Origin: Cyanobacteria bacterium TGS_CYA1 | GTDB taxonomy: Bacteria; Cyanobacteriota; Vampirovibrionia; Obscuribacterales; Obscuribacteraceae | Reading direction: 5' to 3' | Assembly: GCA_026129135.1 (NCBI GenBank) | Contig: JAHCIQ010000003.1 | Location: 186,001-250,000 of the forward strand | DNA length: 64,000 bases | Shown here: positions 25,263-34,244 of the stretch, one piece after another | Layout: each line of letters opens with the position of its first letter | Numbering within the stretch: the stretch's first letter is position 1 | The notes under the pieces: generated by a model | Told to the model about the DNA's origin: nothing | Databases searched by the model: none | Seen by the model: the letters and a program-made list of their open reading frames with translations, nothing else | Made by a program: the position numbers and the translations under genes

Positions 25263-25301
25263 TGAGAAAAGGAATGTCTATTTTGGTGTGAGAAATTCTA
25301 C

Positions 25302-26003
25302 TTAATTGAAATCGAAGAATCTATTTGTCGGATAACCATCTCCTTTCATGTGATACTGCGAATCTTCTGATTCAAACGTGTTACTTTCGCAGGTTTTAAA
25401 ACCAAAAGGGAGATAGTTGGGCAATAACTGAATTAGCCTTTCAGTTAGCCATTCAGGAATTGCTGGTAGCTCTTGCCGTAGTTGCTGGCGCTCTTCTCGA
25501 TGCAAGTACTTTCTCAAGAACCATCTTGTTTCTTCAACTGAGAAATCGGGACCTAAATACCAAAGAATGTTCACCGCTTTTCCAAGGCGTGAGTCGTTCA
25601 ATCTAATTTTCTTTGCTGCCGTTTCCTTAAATCGAATGATTTTTCCTTGATATCTGAAAGTAATCGGCCTGCCTGTAGTGAAAAATACGATCTCGGTTAC
25701 TTCAATGTTTGAAATCCCGATTTTAGAAGCTATCACTTTTGGCTCCTCGGTTAAGATTCGACCGAGTTGTTTGGCTTTGGCTCTTCCGACTTCTTCTGCC
25801 GAAGGTCGCCAACCATCCGCCTGATGTCTTAAAAAAAGTCCTTCAACAAGTCTTTCAATTCGCTCAGCTTCGATTAGTCGATGGATGCACTGATCAATAG
25901 TATTGGCACTTCCAAATTTTCTTAGTTCACTTCTAAAGAATATTTGTCTGGGTTTTAAACTTAAAAGAAATCTTTGAATCAATACAGCTGTTGTCTTTTC
26001 CAT
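25302..26003 (-). CDS. AbiEi/DUF6088-like antitoxin-type protein
   Basis: A 233-residue protein. An N-terminal winged-helix region of about 70 residues (FFRSELRKFGSANTIDQCIH) is followed by VEGLFLRHQADG and a stretch starting with GRILTEEPKVIASKI; this layout is that of DUF6088 and AbiEi antitoxins, in which the N-terminal wHTH represses the toxin operon. No AbiEii-type nucleotidyltransferase toxin is next to it, so it is an orphan or has another role. It is bracketed by two copies of the dispersed repeat in the same orientation, which suggests acquisition or movement as a unit. Confidence 0.65.
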   Translation of the reverse strand: MEKTTAVLIQRFLLSLKPRQIFFRSELRKFGSANTIDQCIHRLIEAERIERLVEGLFLRHQADGWRPSAEEVGRAKAKQLGRILTEEPKVIASKIGISNIEVTEIVFFTTGRPITFRYQGKIIRFKETAAKKIRLNDSRLGKAVNILWYLGPDFSVEETRWFLRKYLHREERQQLRQELPAIPEWLTERLIQLLPNYLPFGFKTCESNTFESEDSQYHMKGDGYPTNRFFDFN

Positions 26004-26023
26004 AACAATTCCTCTAGGTTGGC

Positions 26024-26062
26024 AGACGAGTTTTCCCTCAGTACTTACGACGAACTTTTTTG
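26024..26062 (-). repeat. Dispersed palindromic element, copy 3 (degenerate half copy)
   Basis: TTTTCCCTCAGTACTTACGACGAAC keeps the loop pyrimidine tract and the right arm TACTTACG of copies 1, 2 and 4, but the left arm is missing. After the arm both copy 2 and copy 3 continue into C-T6-G and an A-rich stretch, so their similarity extends beyond the palindrome. It lies just upstream of the AbiEi-like gene start. Confidence 0.5.
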
Positions 26063-26123
26063 CTTAAAAGTTCAATGAAAGTAGAGCAAATTAAATTAGG
26101 ACCTTGCCTGTTTATTGAACCGA

Positions 26124-26159
26124 GAAAAAGACAAGCCCCGACAGAACATGTCGAGGCTT
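26124..26159 (-). terminator. Intrinsic terminator of tal-pgi
   Basis: On the minus strand AAGCCTCGACA (26159-26149) pairs with TGTCGGGGCTT (26143-26133) around a 5-nt loop, with one G-U-type mismatch. It is followed by GTCTTTTTCTC. It sits about 45 nt past the tal-pgi stop. Confidence 0.75.
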
Positions 26160-26203
26160 ATCGTAGTTGCTAGTTTTTACGCTCTGCGCTTAGTCCAAGT
26201 CGA

Positions 26204-29098
26204 TTAAGAAAGTGCGTTTCTTGTTTCCTGAATTAGCGAGGCAAGACCGCGGGCAACATTTTTGGTCAGGTGCAGGTGAAGGACGCGACGTCCTTTATCG
26301 CACAAGACTTGAGTGTCGCCATAGGCTTGAGCAGTGCAGATATTGCCGAATGTCGGCTTATATCCTGGCACTGGCATGTCTTTCTCGTAGTCGGATGTTA
26401 TTACCAGGAAGACGCCGTTATTGGCCCCGCCTTTATGAGCTTGACCGGTCGAGTGCAAGTAGCGAGGACCAAATCCAAGCGTGGTCGAAGTGTTGTATTT
26501 TTCTTCTACTGACTTGCGCACTATCTCTAGAGATTGAGCGTTCTGGTCATTCATTTCGAGGAAGGCGAGAATCGCAAAATAATCACCAGCTTGAATGCGG
26601 TCCAAGTGAGCACGAAGAATCGCTGCAAGGCTTGGTTCGCCCTGTACTTTCGATTTAATTGCTTCTTCGTTTTTCTTATCTGAATAAGCACCTAGCATGT
26701 CGAGTTTGGCATCACCACCCCAGAAAGGAGTGTAATACTCGAAGCGACCCTTCTCTTCGAACACTTTGGTCAGAGCGCGAGTTGCAACTTTTGCAGATTC
26801 GACGTCCGGTTGATTGAAAGCGTTGATGCCCATGATTGAGCCAGCAACTGCTGTTGCGATTTCCCATCTGAAGAATTCTTGACCGAGATCCATTTTGTCA
26901 TTCAGTTTGATTTGAACAACCGGCTGACCTGCTGCAACTAATTCTTTGACAAGCGCATCGGAAATAGATGCTTCTTTGTCGCTTGCAAGGGTAATGGTTA
27001 CAAACAATCTATCTTGCTGATAGGCAGATGCTTGAAGTGGTGCTTCGTTGACTATTGGAATAATCGAAACATTGCTCTTGCCCAGTGATTCTGCAATAAG
27101 CTGTTCGATCCAGTTTCCTACGCTGCTAAGCGATTTGCTTGTGGCGATAGTCAGTTTGTCGCGACCAGCACGCTGGCAGGCACCAAGAATGATACCAAGG
27201 GTCAAGCCTGGGTTTTCAGCTTCTGGTGTGAAGATATTGCATGTATCGACCATTTCTTGAGCAGATTCAAGAAAGACTCTTGTGTCGACACCAGCTAGAG
27301 TTGCAGGAATCATACCGAACTTGGAAAGTGCAGAATAACGTCCGCCGATTGCTGGCTTGCCGTGGAAGATATGGCGGTAGCCTTTTTCCTTAGCCAGTTT
27401 TTCAAGCGATGAGCCTGGGTCGGTGATAGCTACAAAGTGCTTGCCTGCGTCTTGGCCAACTTCTTTTTCCACTTTTTCTGTATAGTGGGCTGCCATCACA
27501 TTTGGTTCGAGTGTGCTACCCGATTTGCTTGCCACCACAAATAGTGTTTTGGCAACTTCAATCTGATTGTCGATATCGGCAATTCTTTGAGGATTGGTCG
27601 AGTCGAGTACCAGTAATTTCGGGAAACCATCTTTGGCTGGCGTACAGAATGTATGCGCCATAACTTCAGGACAGAGGCTAGAGCCGCCCATTCCTAGCAA
27701 GACGACATATTCGAACTTGGTCGACTTGTCTGCCATCAACTTTTCGTAAGTGGCTTTGTCAGCCAGTTCTTCCTGGACAATAGAAAGCCATTCGAGCCAC
27801 TGACCTTCGTCTGTACCCGACCATAGCGATGCATCTTTTGCCCAGAGTTTTTCTACTTTCTTTTCTTTGACCCATTCCTCAGTATATTTATCTACAGAGG
27901 CTTTGAGTGCTTCTGGCAAATTGACCGAAACCGTAGCCATTTTGCGAGCAGCTCTGCGATGAGTTTCAACTGCAGAAAGTAGCTTGGTGAACGAAGTTGC
28001 AAAAGACTTGACGCCTTCGTCAAGCAACGTTTCGGTGACTTCGTCGAGTGAAATTCCAAGACGCTCTAGAGTTTCGAGCTGTTCTTTGGCGCCTTCCACG
28101 TCTTTTTCCAGAGTCTCGACCGGCTTGCCATGGTCGCGGAAGGCTTCAAGTGTGGGCATTGGAAGAGTGTTTACTGTTTCGTTTCCAATAAGCTCGTCCA
28201 CATATAAGCAATCGGGATAAGCTTTGTTTTTGGTGCTGGTCGATGCCCAGAGCAAGCGTTGCGGACGTGCACTTGCCTTGATCAAAGCTTTCCAGCGCTC
28301 GCTCGTATAAATTTCGCGATAATCTTGATAAGCCATTTTAGCGTTAGCGATAGCAATCTTGCCAAGCAAGTTTTTGGCGAGCTTTCTGTCCACTTCGCTG
28401 GTTTCTGGATTGTCGATCATTTTTTGCAATTTGCCATCGATATTATTGTCGATACGGCTTACAAAGAAACTCGCTACAGAAGCGATATTTCCTACATTGG
28501 CAGAAGTACCGTGCTTTTTGACATAGTCTTCAAGACCGCTCATATAAGCGTATGCAACTTCTTTGTACATGTTTTGTGCGAACAACAGGGTGACGTTGAC
28601 GTTGATGCCTTCGGCAATCACAGCTCGAATAGCAGGCAACCCTTCGTGAGTAGCTGGAATTTTTACCATCAAGTTTGGACGGTCGACCCAAGCCCAGAGG
28701 CGTTTTGCTTCATCGATAGTGCCTTTTGTATCGTGAGCCAGATAAGGTGAAACTTCCATACTGACATAACCATCGCGACCGAGTGTTTCGTCGTAGACCA
28801 GACGAAGAGCATCGCAAGCGGCTTGAATGTCTTTGACAGCAAGTTTTTCATAAATGTCCATGGCGCTGTCTTTCTCACCAACCAGGGTCTTGATGTCTTC
28901 AAGATATTCGGACCCTTTGGAGATGGCGCCTTCAAATATAGATGGGTTAGAAGTAACTCCACGCAGACCGTCTTGTTCGACCAGTCCTTTGAGCTTACCC
29001 TCAGCAAGAAAACTGCGACTTATGAAGTCCAGCCATATCGACTGACCCAGTTTAGACAACTGTTTGGTCCTGTTTTCCATTTGCGGTGCCGTTTGCAT
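26204..29098 (-). CDS. tal-pgi: Bifunctional transaldolase / glucose-6-phosphate isomerase
   Basis: A 964-residue fusion. Residues about 10-375 are transaldolase (subfamily with WLDFISRSF, GVTSNPSIFEGAI, SMEVSPYLAHDT and the Schiff-base Lys in NLMVKIPATHEGLPA). Residues about 400-964 are phosphoglucose isomerase (VVLLGMGGSSLCPEV, ASKSGSTLEPN, GGRYSALSKFGMIP). It links the oxidative/non-oxidative pentose-phosphate pathway to upper glycolysis in one polypeptide; this fusion is known from several bacterial groups. GGGAG lies 8 nt before the ATG. The gene stands alone with its own terminator. Confidence 0.95.
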   Translation of the reverse strand: MQTAPQMENRTKQLSKLGQSIWLDFISRSFLAEGKLKGLVEQDGLRGVTSNPSIFEGAISKGSEYLEDIKTLVGEKDSAMDIYEKLAVKDIQAACDALRLVYDETLGRDGYVSMEVSPYLAHDTKGTIDEAKRLWAWVDRPNLMVKIPATHEGLPAIRAVIAEGINVNVTLLFAQNMYKEVAYAYMSGLEDYVKKHGTSANVGNIASVASFFVSRIDNNIDGKLQKMIDNPETSEVDRKLAKNLLGKIAIANAKMAYQDYREIYTSERWKALIKASARPQRLLWASTSTKNKAYPDCLYVDELIGNETVNTLPMPTLEAFRDHGKPVETLEKDVEGAKEQLETLERLGISLDEVTETLLDEGVKSFATSFTKLLSAVETHRRAARKMATVSVNLPEALKASVDKYTEEWVKEKKVEKLWAKDASLWSGTDEGQWLEWLSIVQEELADKATYEKLMADKSTKFEYVVLLGMGGSSLCPEVMAHTFCTPAKDGFPKLLVLDSTNPQRIADIDNQIEVAKTLFVVASKSGSTLEPNVMAAHYTEKVEKEVGQDAGKHFVAITDPGSSLEKLAKEKGYRHIFHGKPAIGGRYSALSKFGMIPATLAGVDTRVFLESAQEMVDTCNIFTPEAENPGLTLGIILGACQRAGRDKLTIATSKSLSSVGNWIEQLIAESLGKSNVSIIPIVNEAPLQASAYQQDRLFVTITLASDKEASISDALVKELVAAGQPVVQIKLNDKMDLGQEFFRWEIATAVAGSIMGINAFNQPDVESAKVATRALTKVFEEKGRFEYYTPFWGGDAKLDMLGAYSDKKNEEAIKSKVQGEPSLAAILRAHLDRIQAGDYFAILAFLEMNDQNAQSLEIVRKSVEEKYNTSTTLGFGPRYLHSTGQAHKGGANNGVFLVITSDYEKDMPVPGYKPTFGNICTAQAYGDTQVLCDKGRRVLHLHLTKNVARGLASLIQETRNALS

Positions 29099-29206
29099 AG
29101 CTTAAACTCCCTCGCATTGCGATTGGTGGATTTTCTTCAGACGAATACCAATTTTATCCCAATAATGACTTAAACTATTGACTCTTAAGGCTTTCATAAA
29201 CACATC

Positions 29207-31981
29207 ATGGAAACCAGTAATTATCAAGAAACTGAAGATTTAATCACCGTTCGTTTGCCCGAAAACGAGTCGCTTGGCTCGTTTTATCTCATAACATCTG
29301 CCCAGGAAGGCGTGTCGTGGTGGGAGAACAAACTGGGGGACGCCAAGGGAATTGTAGAAATTCCCCGCTCATATGCAGGACGATTGCACCTGATTGTCGA
29401 GAGCTACGCTGACGTATCCCATCTGGTTGCACTGCAGAATTGTGGGCTGGTTTCTCTTGATTTCAGGCATCGTCCGGTAAACGATCTCGAACTTTCTCAT
29501 ATTCAAAGACTGAAAGATCTCAAATATTTGAGTTTGCCTCAAAGTCCAATTACCGATCGCGGGCTTATTTATCTGATTAACCTGGAAAATCTGCAAACGC
29601 TCGACCTTGGCGGTACAGTCGTGACAGACGAAGGGGTCGAGTATTTAAAAAATCTGACCAGACTGCGCAAGCTTCATTTAGACTCAACTCGTATCACGCC
29701 AGTAGGTGCTGAAACGCTTAGAAAAGCACTTAGCCGCTGCCAAATAGTCTTTCGCTCGCAAAGAGTTATTAACTGTCCAGAAGATGTATCGCTTGGAAAA
29801 ATCTGGGTGGCTTCTGTCAATCCGCAGACTGAGCGGGTTTGGTCCGAATTGTGCGAAGCCCAGGGACAGATTCAGTTGTCGAGACGGGCATTTGTCCGCC
29901 TTGAAGTTGATAGTCCAGATGCTCTGAGACATTTCAGCAGGTTCAATCCTGACGATTTGCAGTCTGTCGATTTCTTAGGCTCGGTCATGGAAGACGAAGA
30001 CTGGAACGCTTTTTCGCACCTGAGTGGGCTGCGTGAATTGCGTTTGGCAGGGTCGCATTTAAACGCTCAGAGTTTCAATTTCTTTTCTAGCCTACCTCAT
30101 TTGCGCAGTTTGCAACTAACCGCGTGCGAAATTGGCAGCGGTGTTTTCGAGTCGCTGGGCGAGAATAAATCAATTAGAGAAATTAGAATCTCACATTGTC
30201 TTTTGGATCCAGAAGCACTTACTGGAATATGTAGACTGCCAAATTTGCGACAGCTGTTGCTTGAAGGCGACTCTATCAGCAACGCAATTCTCGAACAATT
30301 GAACGAGCCAAGCAACTTGACCGAACTATATGTGGTGCTCGCTCGTGTAGATGACGAAGGTCTGCATGTCTTGTCTAACTTTGCAAATCTTGAAAGTCTT
30401 GTTTTACGAACCAATCACATAACCGAGCAAGGACTTTCTGTTATTGGCGGTCTTTCGCGTCTCAAGCGCCTTTTTCTTGGTGCAGATCAAATAAAAGATT
30501 CCATTTTCGAGTCGATTGCTAATTTAAGCGAATTGCGCGAATTGACTATTCGCACAGTCGAAGTCGAAAGTGATTACAGCAAGTTGCTGGCTAATCTGCC
30601 CCATCTCGAACGACTCACAATTAGTGCTTCAAGTGAAAATAATTTGCCAATTGAAATTATTCAGTGTCGCAATTTGAAAGATTTGAGTCTGCGCTTTTCG
30701 GGACCGTCGATTGTATTAGAAGGACTCGATTCCCTATCGTTCTGCGATCTTTCAAGCAATCCGCATTTGCAAGACAAAGATTTGAAGGGACTGAAAAATA
30801 TCACTTCTATCGAAGCTTTGAGTCTGCACGGAAATAGTGGCTTATCCAACAAAACAGTAAAGGCAATCGCCAAGCTTCGGAATTTGAAAAAGCTAGATCT
30901 GGCATCGAGTGGGATCACAAACTCGGGTCTGGGGCAGTTGAAAAACCTGAAGCACCTGGTGGCAATTTCACTTTCAAGCGGTCATTTTACCAATGACGCC
31001 CTGCCTTATTTGAGCACGCTTCACGAATTGCGCGTAATCGATTATCCTCAAAAGCTCGAAGACAAAGATCTGCCACCGCTGCGGGAGCTGACCAAACTTA
31101 CAGGTTTGCGCCTTGGACGTGTGTCTGATGAAGGCATGGAAAATGTCAGACAATTTACCGAGCTTCGCTCACTCGATTTTTCGCGGTCTACAATCACTGA
31201 TACCACACTTGGTTATTTAGCCAACAATCAGAAATTGAATAACTTGAGTCTTGCCGGAACGAAAGTTTCGGACGAAGGCTTGATTCAATTGAGTAAGTTA
31301 TCTCAGTTACGCAATTTGAACCTGGCCAATACGCAAGTGACAGACCAGGGATTGACCTCGCTATCTAATCTGACCAGACTAGAGTCGCTCAACCTGGAGA
31401 ATTGCACTCGTTTTCGCAATCGTGGACTTGCTTGTCTGAGGCTGATGACATCGCTAAGATGGCTTAATTTGTCGAACAGCAGTGTTGGAAACGCGGGACT
31501 TATTCATGTGCGCGGACTGACTTCGATGCGAACTCTGCGCCTTGCATTTTCTTTGTTGTCAGACAACGGACTGGAGAATCTAAGTCGTCTGGTTAATCTT
31601 GAAGTACTTGATATCGAGAGCACCGAAGTGACAGGCACCGGACTGATGTTTTTAAACGCATTGCAAAATCTGCAAGAACTGCGCCTGGCAAACACATATG
31701 TCGATGACACCACCACGGTTCATTTGACTGAACTAAAAGGACTGCGAAATTTGGATTTATCTAATACCAAAATATCGTGGAAGACTTTGAAATTGTTACC
31801 GCAGTTGACTCGTCTCAACTATTTGAATATAAGCGGTTGTAATGTCGCTTACAAAGACCTGATTTCACTTGCAGAAATGCAGCAATTACGCAGAGTGACT
31901 TTGAGCAATGGCTGGATCGATCCTGAAGACGTTGATCGTGTTATCGAATCGATGCCACATCTCGAAGTGGATTTGATTTGA
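29207..31981 (+). CDS. Large leucine-rich-repeat protein (ribonuclease-inhibitor-like repeats)
   Basis: A 924-residue protein made almost entirely of leucine-rich repeats of about 23-24 residues, of the form LxxLxxLxLxxTxITDxGL (for example LQTLDLGGTVVTDEGVEYLK, LRNLNLANTQVTDQGLTSLS). I estimate more than 30 repeats in two blocks, separated near residues 185-235 by a non-repeat segment that resembles the N-terminal 45 residues. There is no signal peptide or membrane segment, so it is probably cytoplasmic and acts in protein binding. It ends 1 nt before the convergent cdsA-like gene. Confidence 0.85.
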   Translation: METSNYQETEDLITVRLPENESLGSFYLITSAQEGVSWWENKLGDAKGIVEIPRSYAGRLHLIVESYADVSHLVALQNCGLVSLDFRHRPVNDLELSHIQRLKDLKYLSLPQSPITDRGLIYLINLENLQTLDLGGTVVTDEGVEYLKNLTRLRKLHLDSTRITPVGAETLRKALSRCQIVFRSQRVINCPEDVSLGKIWVASVNPQTERVWSELCEAQGQIQLSRRAFVRLEVDSPDALRHFSRFNPDDLQSVDFLGSVMEDEDWNAFSHLSGLRELRLAGSHLNAQSFNFFSSLPHLRSLQLTACEIGSGVFESLGENKSIREIRISHCLLDPEALTGICRLPNLRQLLLEGDSISNAILEQLNEPSNLTELYVVLARVDDEGLHVLSNFANLESLVLRTNHITEQGLSVIGGLSRLKRLFLGADQIKDSIFESIANLSELRELTIRTVEVESDYSKLLANLPHLERLTISASSENNLPIEIIQCRNLKDLSLRFSGPSIVLEGLDSLSFCDLSSNPHLQDKDLKGLKNITSIEALSLHGNSGLSNKTVKAIAKLRNLKKLDLASSGITNSGLGQLKNLKHLVAISLSSGHFTNDALPYLSTLHELRVIDYPQKLEDKDLPPLRELTKLTGLRLGRVSDEGMENVRQFTELRSLDFSRSTITDTTLGYLANNQKLNNLSLAGTKVSDEGLIQLSKLSQLRNLNLANTQVTDQGLTSLSNLTRLESLNLENCTRFRNRGLACLRLMTSLRWLNLSNSSVGNAGLIHVRGLTSMRTLRLAFSLLSDNGLENLSRLVNLEVLDIESTEVTGTGLMFLNALQNLQELRLANTYVDDTTTVHLTELKGLRNLDLSNTKISWKTLKLLPQLTRLNYLNISGCNVAYKDLISLAEMQQLRRVTLSNGWIDPEDVDRVIESMPHLEVDLI

Positions 31982-31982
31982 T

Positions 31983-32924
31983 TTAACCTGCAAAAAAGTA
32001 TCTGGTCAGGTGGAAAAACACTGGAGCTGCAAAACAGAGCGAATCAAAACGATCCATCATGCCACCATGACCTGGAAGAATCGTTCCATAATCTTTCACT
32101 CCTGCGTCACGCTTAATTGCTGATAAAACAAGCCCTCCTCCAGTTCCAGCAACTGCCGAAATCAACGCCATGAGTGCTGCTTGCCCACTGCTGAATGGTG
32201 TGAGCCAGCTGAGCAAAAAGCCGACCAGAGTCGAGCAGGCAAGACCTCCTAATAAACCTTCGATAGTTTTATTGGGGCTGACTTTTTTATTCAATGGATG
32301 CTTACCAAATATCTTACCGAAAATATATTGAGTCACGTCGTTTATTTGTACTACCAGAGTGAAGAACCAGAGCAGCTTGAAATTTTCGCTCAAGCTGCCA
32401 GACAGGTCGAGCATCAACAGTGCTGGTGCATGGCTCACGAAATAAATACAAAGAACCAGGCACCACTCTACACTTGCCACACTTTCAAAAAATCGCTCAT
32501 TGTCTCCTGACCAGGCTTTCCATATAGCCAGAATCGATGCTACGAATACCGGGATGAAAATAGCGAATAGTCCATACCATTTCATCGCCACAAGAGCATA
32601 CTGAATGGGCAGCACAGCCACAAAAGAAAAGACAAGCAAAGAATAATCTGAGCGTCGGGTTTTTATCAAACTGACTACTTCGCGCAGAGCAAAAAATGAA
32701 ATGGTGGCAAATAAAACCACTGTTCCCATTTTGCCAATTAGAGTCGACAAAATGAAAATTGCAACTATCATCCACCAGGTGGCAATGCGACTTTGCAAAT
32801 TCTTTAGTGTTTCTTGTGATACTTCTTTAGATGCAAATTTAGCTAATAAAAATGCAGTCAGGCTGGATAAAGTGAGAAACGAAATTATCCATTTTAAAAG
32901 CAAAAATAGTTCGGGGTCTAACAT
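31983..32924 (-). CDS. CDP-diglyceride synthase-like protein (CdsA/YnbB family)
   Basis: A 313-residue protein with about eight membrane segments and the CdsA signature. It reads NDVTQYIFGKIFGKHPL, VSPNKTIEGLLGG, SAIKRDAGVKDYG, LPGHGGMMDRFDSL. The family makes CDP-diacylglycerol from phosphatidate and CTP. The TWW near residue 50, FFALRE and the spacing resemble E. coli YnbB more than housekeeping CdsA. Its start overlaps the stop of the acyltransferase gene by one base, and the pair is preceded by a YnbA-like gene; the order recalls E. coli ynbAB. Confidence 0.85.
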   Translation of the reverse strand: MLDPELFLLLKWIISFLTLSSLTAFLLAKFASKEVSQETLKNLQSRIATWWMIVAIFILSTLIGKMGTVVLFATISFFALREVVSLIKTRRSDYSLLVFSFVAVLPIQYALVAMKWYGLFAIFIPVFVASILAIWKAWSGDNERFFESVASVEWCLVLCIYFVSHAPALLMLDLSGSLSENFKLLWFFTLVVQINDVTQYIFGKIFGKHPLNKKVSPNKTIEGLLGGLACSTLVGFLLSWLTPFSSGQAALMALISAVAGTGGGLVLSAIKRDAGVKDYGTILPGHGGMMDRFDSLCFAAPVFFHLTRYFFAG

Positions 32925-33532
32925 TATGCCGCTCTTTCTTCATCAATAGCCATTCTTGCCCTGGTTAAAAACTGCTGTCTCGTCTCTTTTTCTTCGAGCT
33001 TTATAGGTTCATGAAAATTGAGACTGCATACAAGCGGAAGAGGAATGACTGTACCTGCCGGCATGCTTCTGTTTGCATTTATAATTTGAATCGGGATAAA
33101 TTCGACGTTGGGCATGCGTTTTGAAATATGATAAATGCCCGATTTGAAGTCTTGAACAACTGTGTGGCTTTTTCTTCCACCCTCTGGAAAAATCAAGACG
33201 CAATGTCCTTTTTCCAAGACTTTCGCGATTTCTCTTATTGGGTTATTTTTGCGTGATACTTCGTTTCGTTCGATCATGACACCATGAAAAAATTGGGCAC
33301 AAATAAAGCGTCTTATCGCATTCTTGCACCAGTAATCCGACGCCGCGATAGGAACGAGATTTGCTCTGATATCGGGGGGCAAGCATGCCCAGACAAGCAC
33401 AAAATCTATATGACTCGAATGATTGGCGAAGAAAACGACAGGCTCGTTTTTAGTCTGTAAGTCTTTGTCGCTCACAACATCCAGTCCAAAATATAGACGA
33501 ATGATTCGGGCTAGCAGATTTCTAACTTGCAT
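32924..33532 (-). CDS. 1-acyl-glycerol-3-phosphate acyltransferase (PlsC family)
   Basis: A 202-residue acyltransferase. It has the catalytic motif NHSSHIDF (His38, Asp43), a HGVMIERNE segment and the glycerophosphate-binding motif IFPEGGRKS. It would acylate the sn-2 position of a lysophosphatidate-type acceptor and so supply phosphatidate to the CdsA/YnbB-like enzyme encoded next. It overlaps the upstream gene by 11 nt. Confidence 0.85.
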   Translation of the reverse strand: MQVRNLLARIIRLYFGLDVVSDKDLQTKNEPVVFFANHSSHIDFVLVWACLPPDIRANLVPIAASDYWCKNAIRRFICAQFFHGVMIERNEVSRKNNPIREIAKVLEKGHCVLIFPEGGRKSHTVVQDFKSGIYHISKRMPNVEFIPIQIINANRSMPAGTVIPLPLVCSLNFHEPIKLEEKETRQQFLTRARMAIDEERAA

Positions 33533-34181
33533 TTTCTAATTGCCTCCTGAGTCTGTAAATCCTTCGAGCACAGGTAAGAATGGAGCCTGTAACAATAATC
33601 AAAAGGGCTATGCGAAGCGAATAGGTTGTTGCGTGTAAGAAAGTTTCTGCACTACAGATCAAACAAGCAGCAATAACTGTAAACATGCGATGCTGTTTCG
33701 CCATTGGTCCCTTAAAGTCTTGAGCCAATCCGCATGAGCCGCCAAAGACTCTAATATAGGCAGTAGCCATTGCAAGCAGAGCGGCGAGCCATCCTAATTC
33801 TACAAATCCAGGTCCAGAAGCATAGCCAAGCGCCAAAAGAATCAGTGTGTCGGAGACTCTGTCGGGCAGCTCATTGAATAGAACTCCAGACTTGGTTATC
33901 TTTCCGCCTTCAATAGCCATCATGCCGTCAATCAAGTTACAATAGAGACGCATGCCAATAAACGCTGCTGCAAGGATCAGGCACCAAATGGACTCAGACG
34001 TGCCTGCAATTTGTGTCGACATCATAAGTGGATAAGCAGCAGCACTGGCAAACACAATGCTCAAAATCGATATTTGATTTGGTGTCACTTTCATCGCCAC
34101 TAGTTTAAGGGCGATTTTGTTATTTATTTTGCTTTGTCGCCCGAAGATTGGTCGGCGCTCCGCCTGAATTGCGTTGTCCAT
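33522..34181 (-). CDS. CDP-alcohol phosphatidyltransferase, YnbA-like
   Basis: A 219-residue protein with about six membrane segments. Its motif reads NLIDGMMAIEGG, then SGVLFNELPDRVSD. This is the YnbA variant of the CDP-alcohol phosphatidyltransferase motif (NxxDGMxAR ... GxxxNExxDxxSD, with N in place of two of the canonical Asp), but the conserved Arg after DGxxA is Ile (codon ATT). It would join CDP-diacylglycerol to an alcohol. It is the first gene of a three-gene phospholipid cassette. Confidence 0.8.
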   Translation of the reverse strand: MDNAIQAERRPIFGRQSKINNKIALKLVAMKVTPNQISILSIVFASAAAYPLMMSTQIAGTSESIWCLILAAAFIGMRLYCNLIDGMMAIEGGKITKSGVLFNELPDRVSDTLILLALGYASGPGFVELGWLAALLAMATAYIRVFGGSCGLAQDFKGPMAKQHRMFTVIAACLICSAETFLHATTYSLRIALLIIVTGSILTCARRIYRLRRQLENAS

Positions 34182-34224
34182 GCAAGCAGTATGGCTTGCC
34201 CCTGGACTGTTTTGCGCTAACTTG

Positions 34225-34244
34225 AAACAGTTTAGGAACTGTTT
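34225..34244 (-). other. Perfect stem-loop over a stop codon
   Basis: AAACAGTT (34225-34232) pairs perfectly with AACTGTTT (34237-34244) around TAGG, overlapping the TAA of the gene ending at 34232. A second hairpin, GCAAGC/GCTTGC, lies at about 34180-34197. No long T-run follows on the minus strand, so termination is possible but not clear. Confidence 0.35.
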
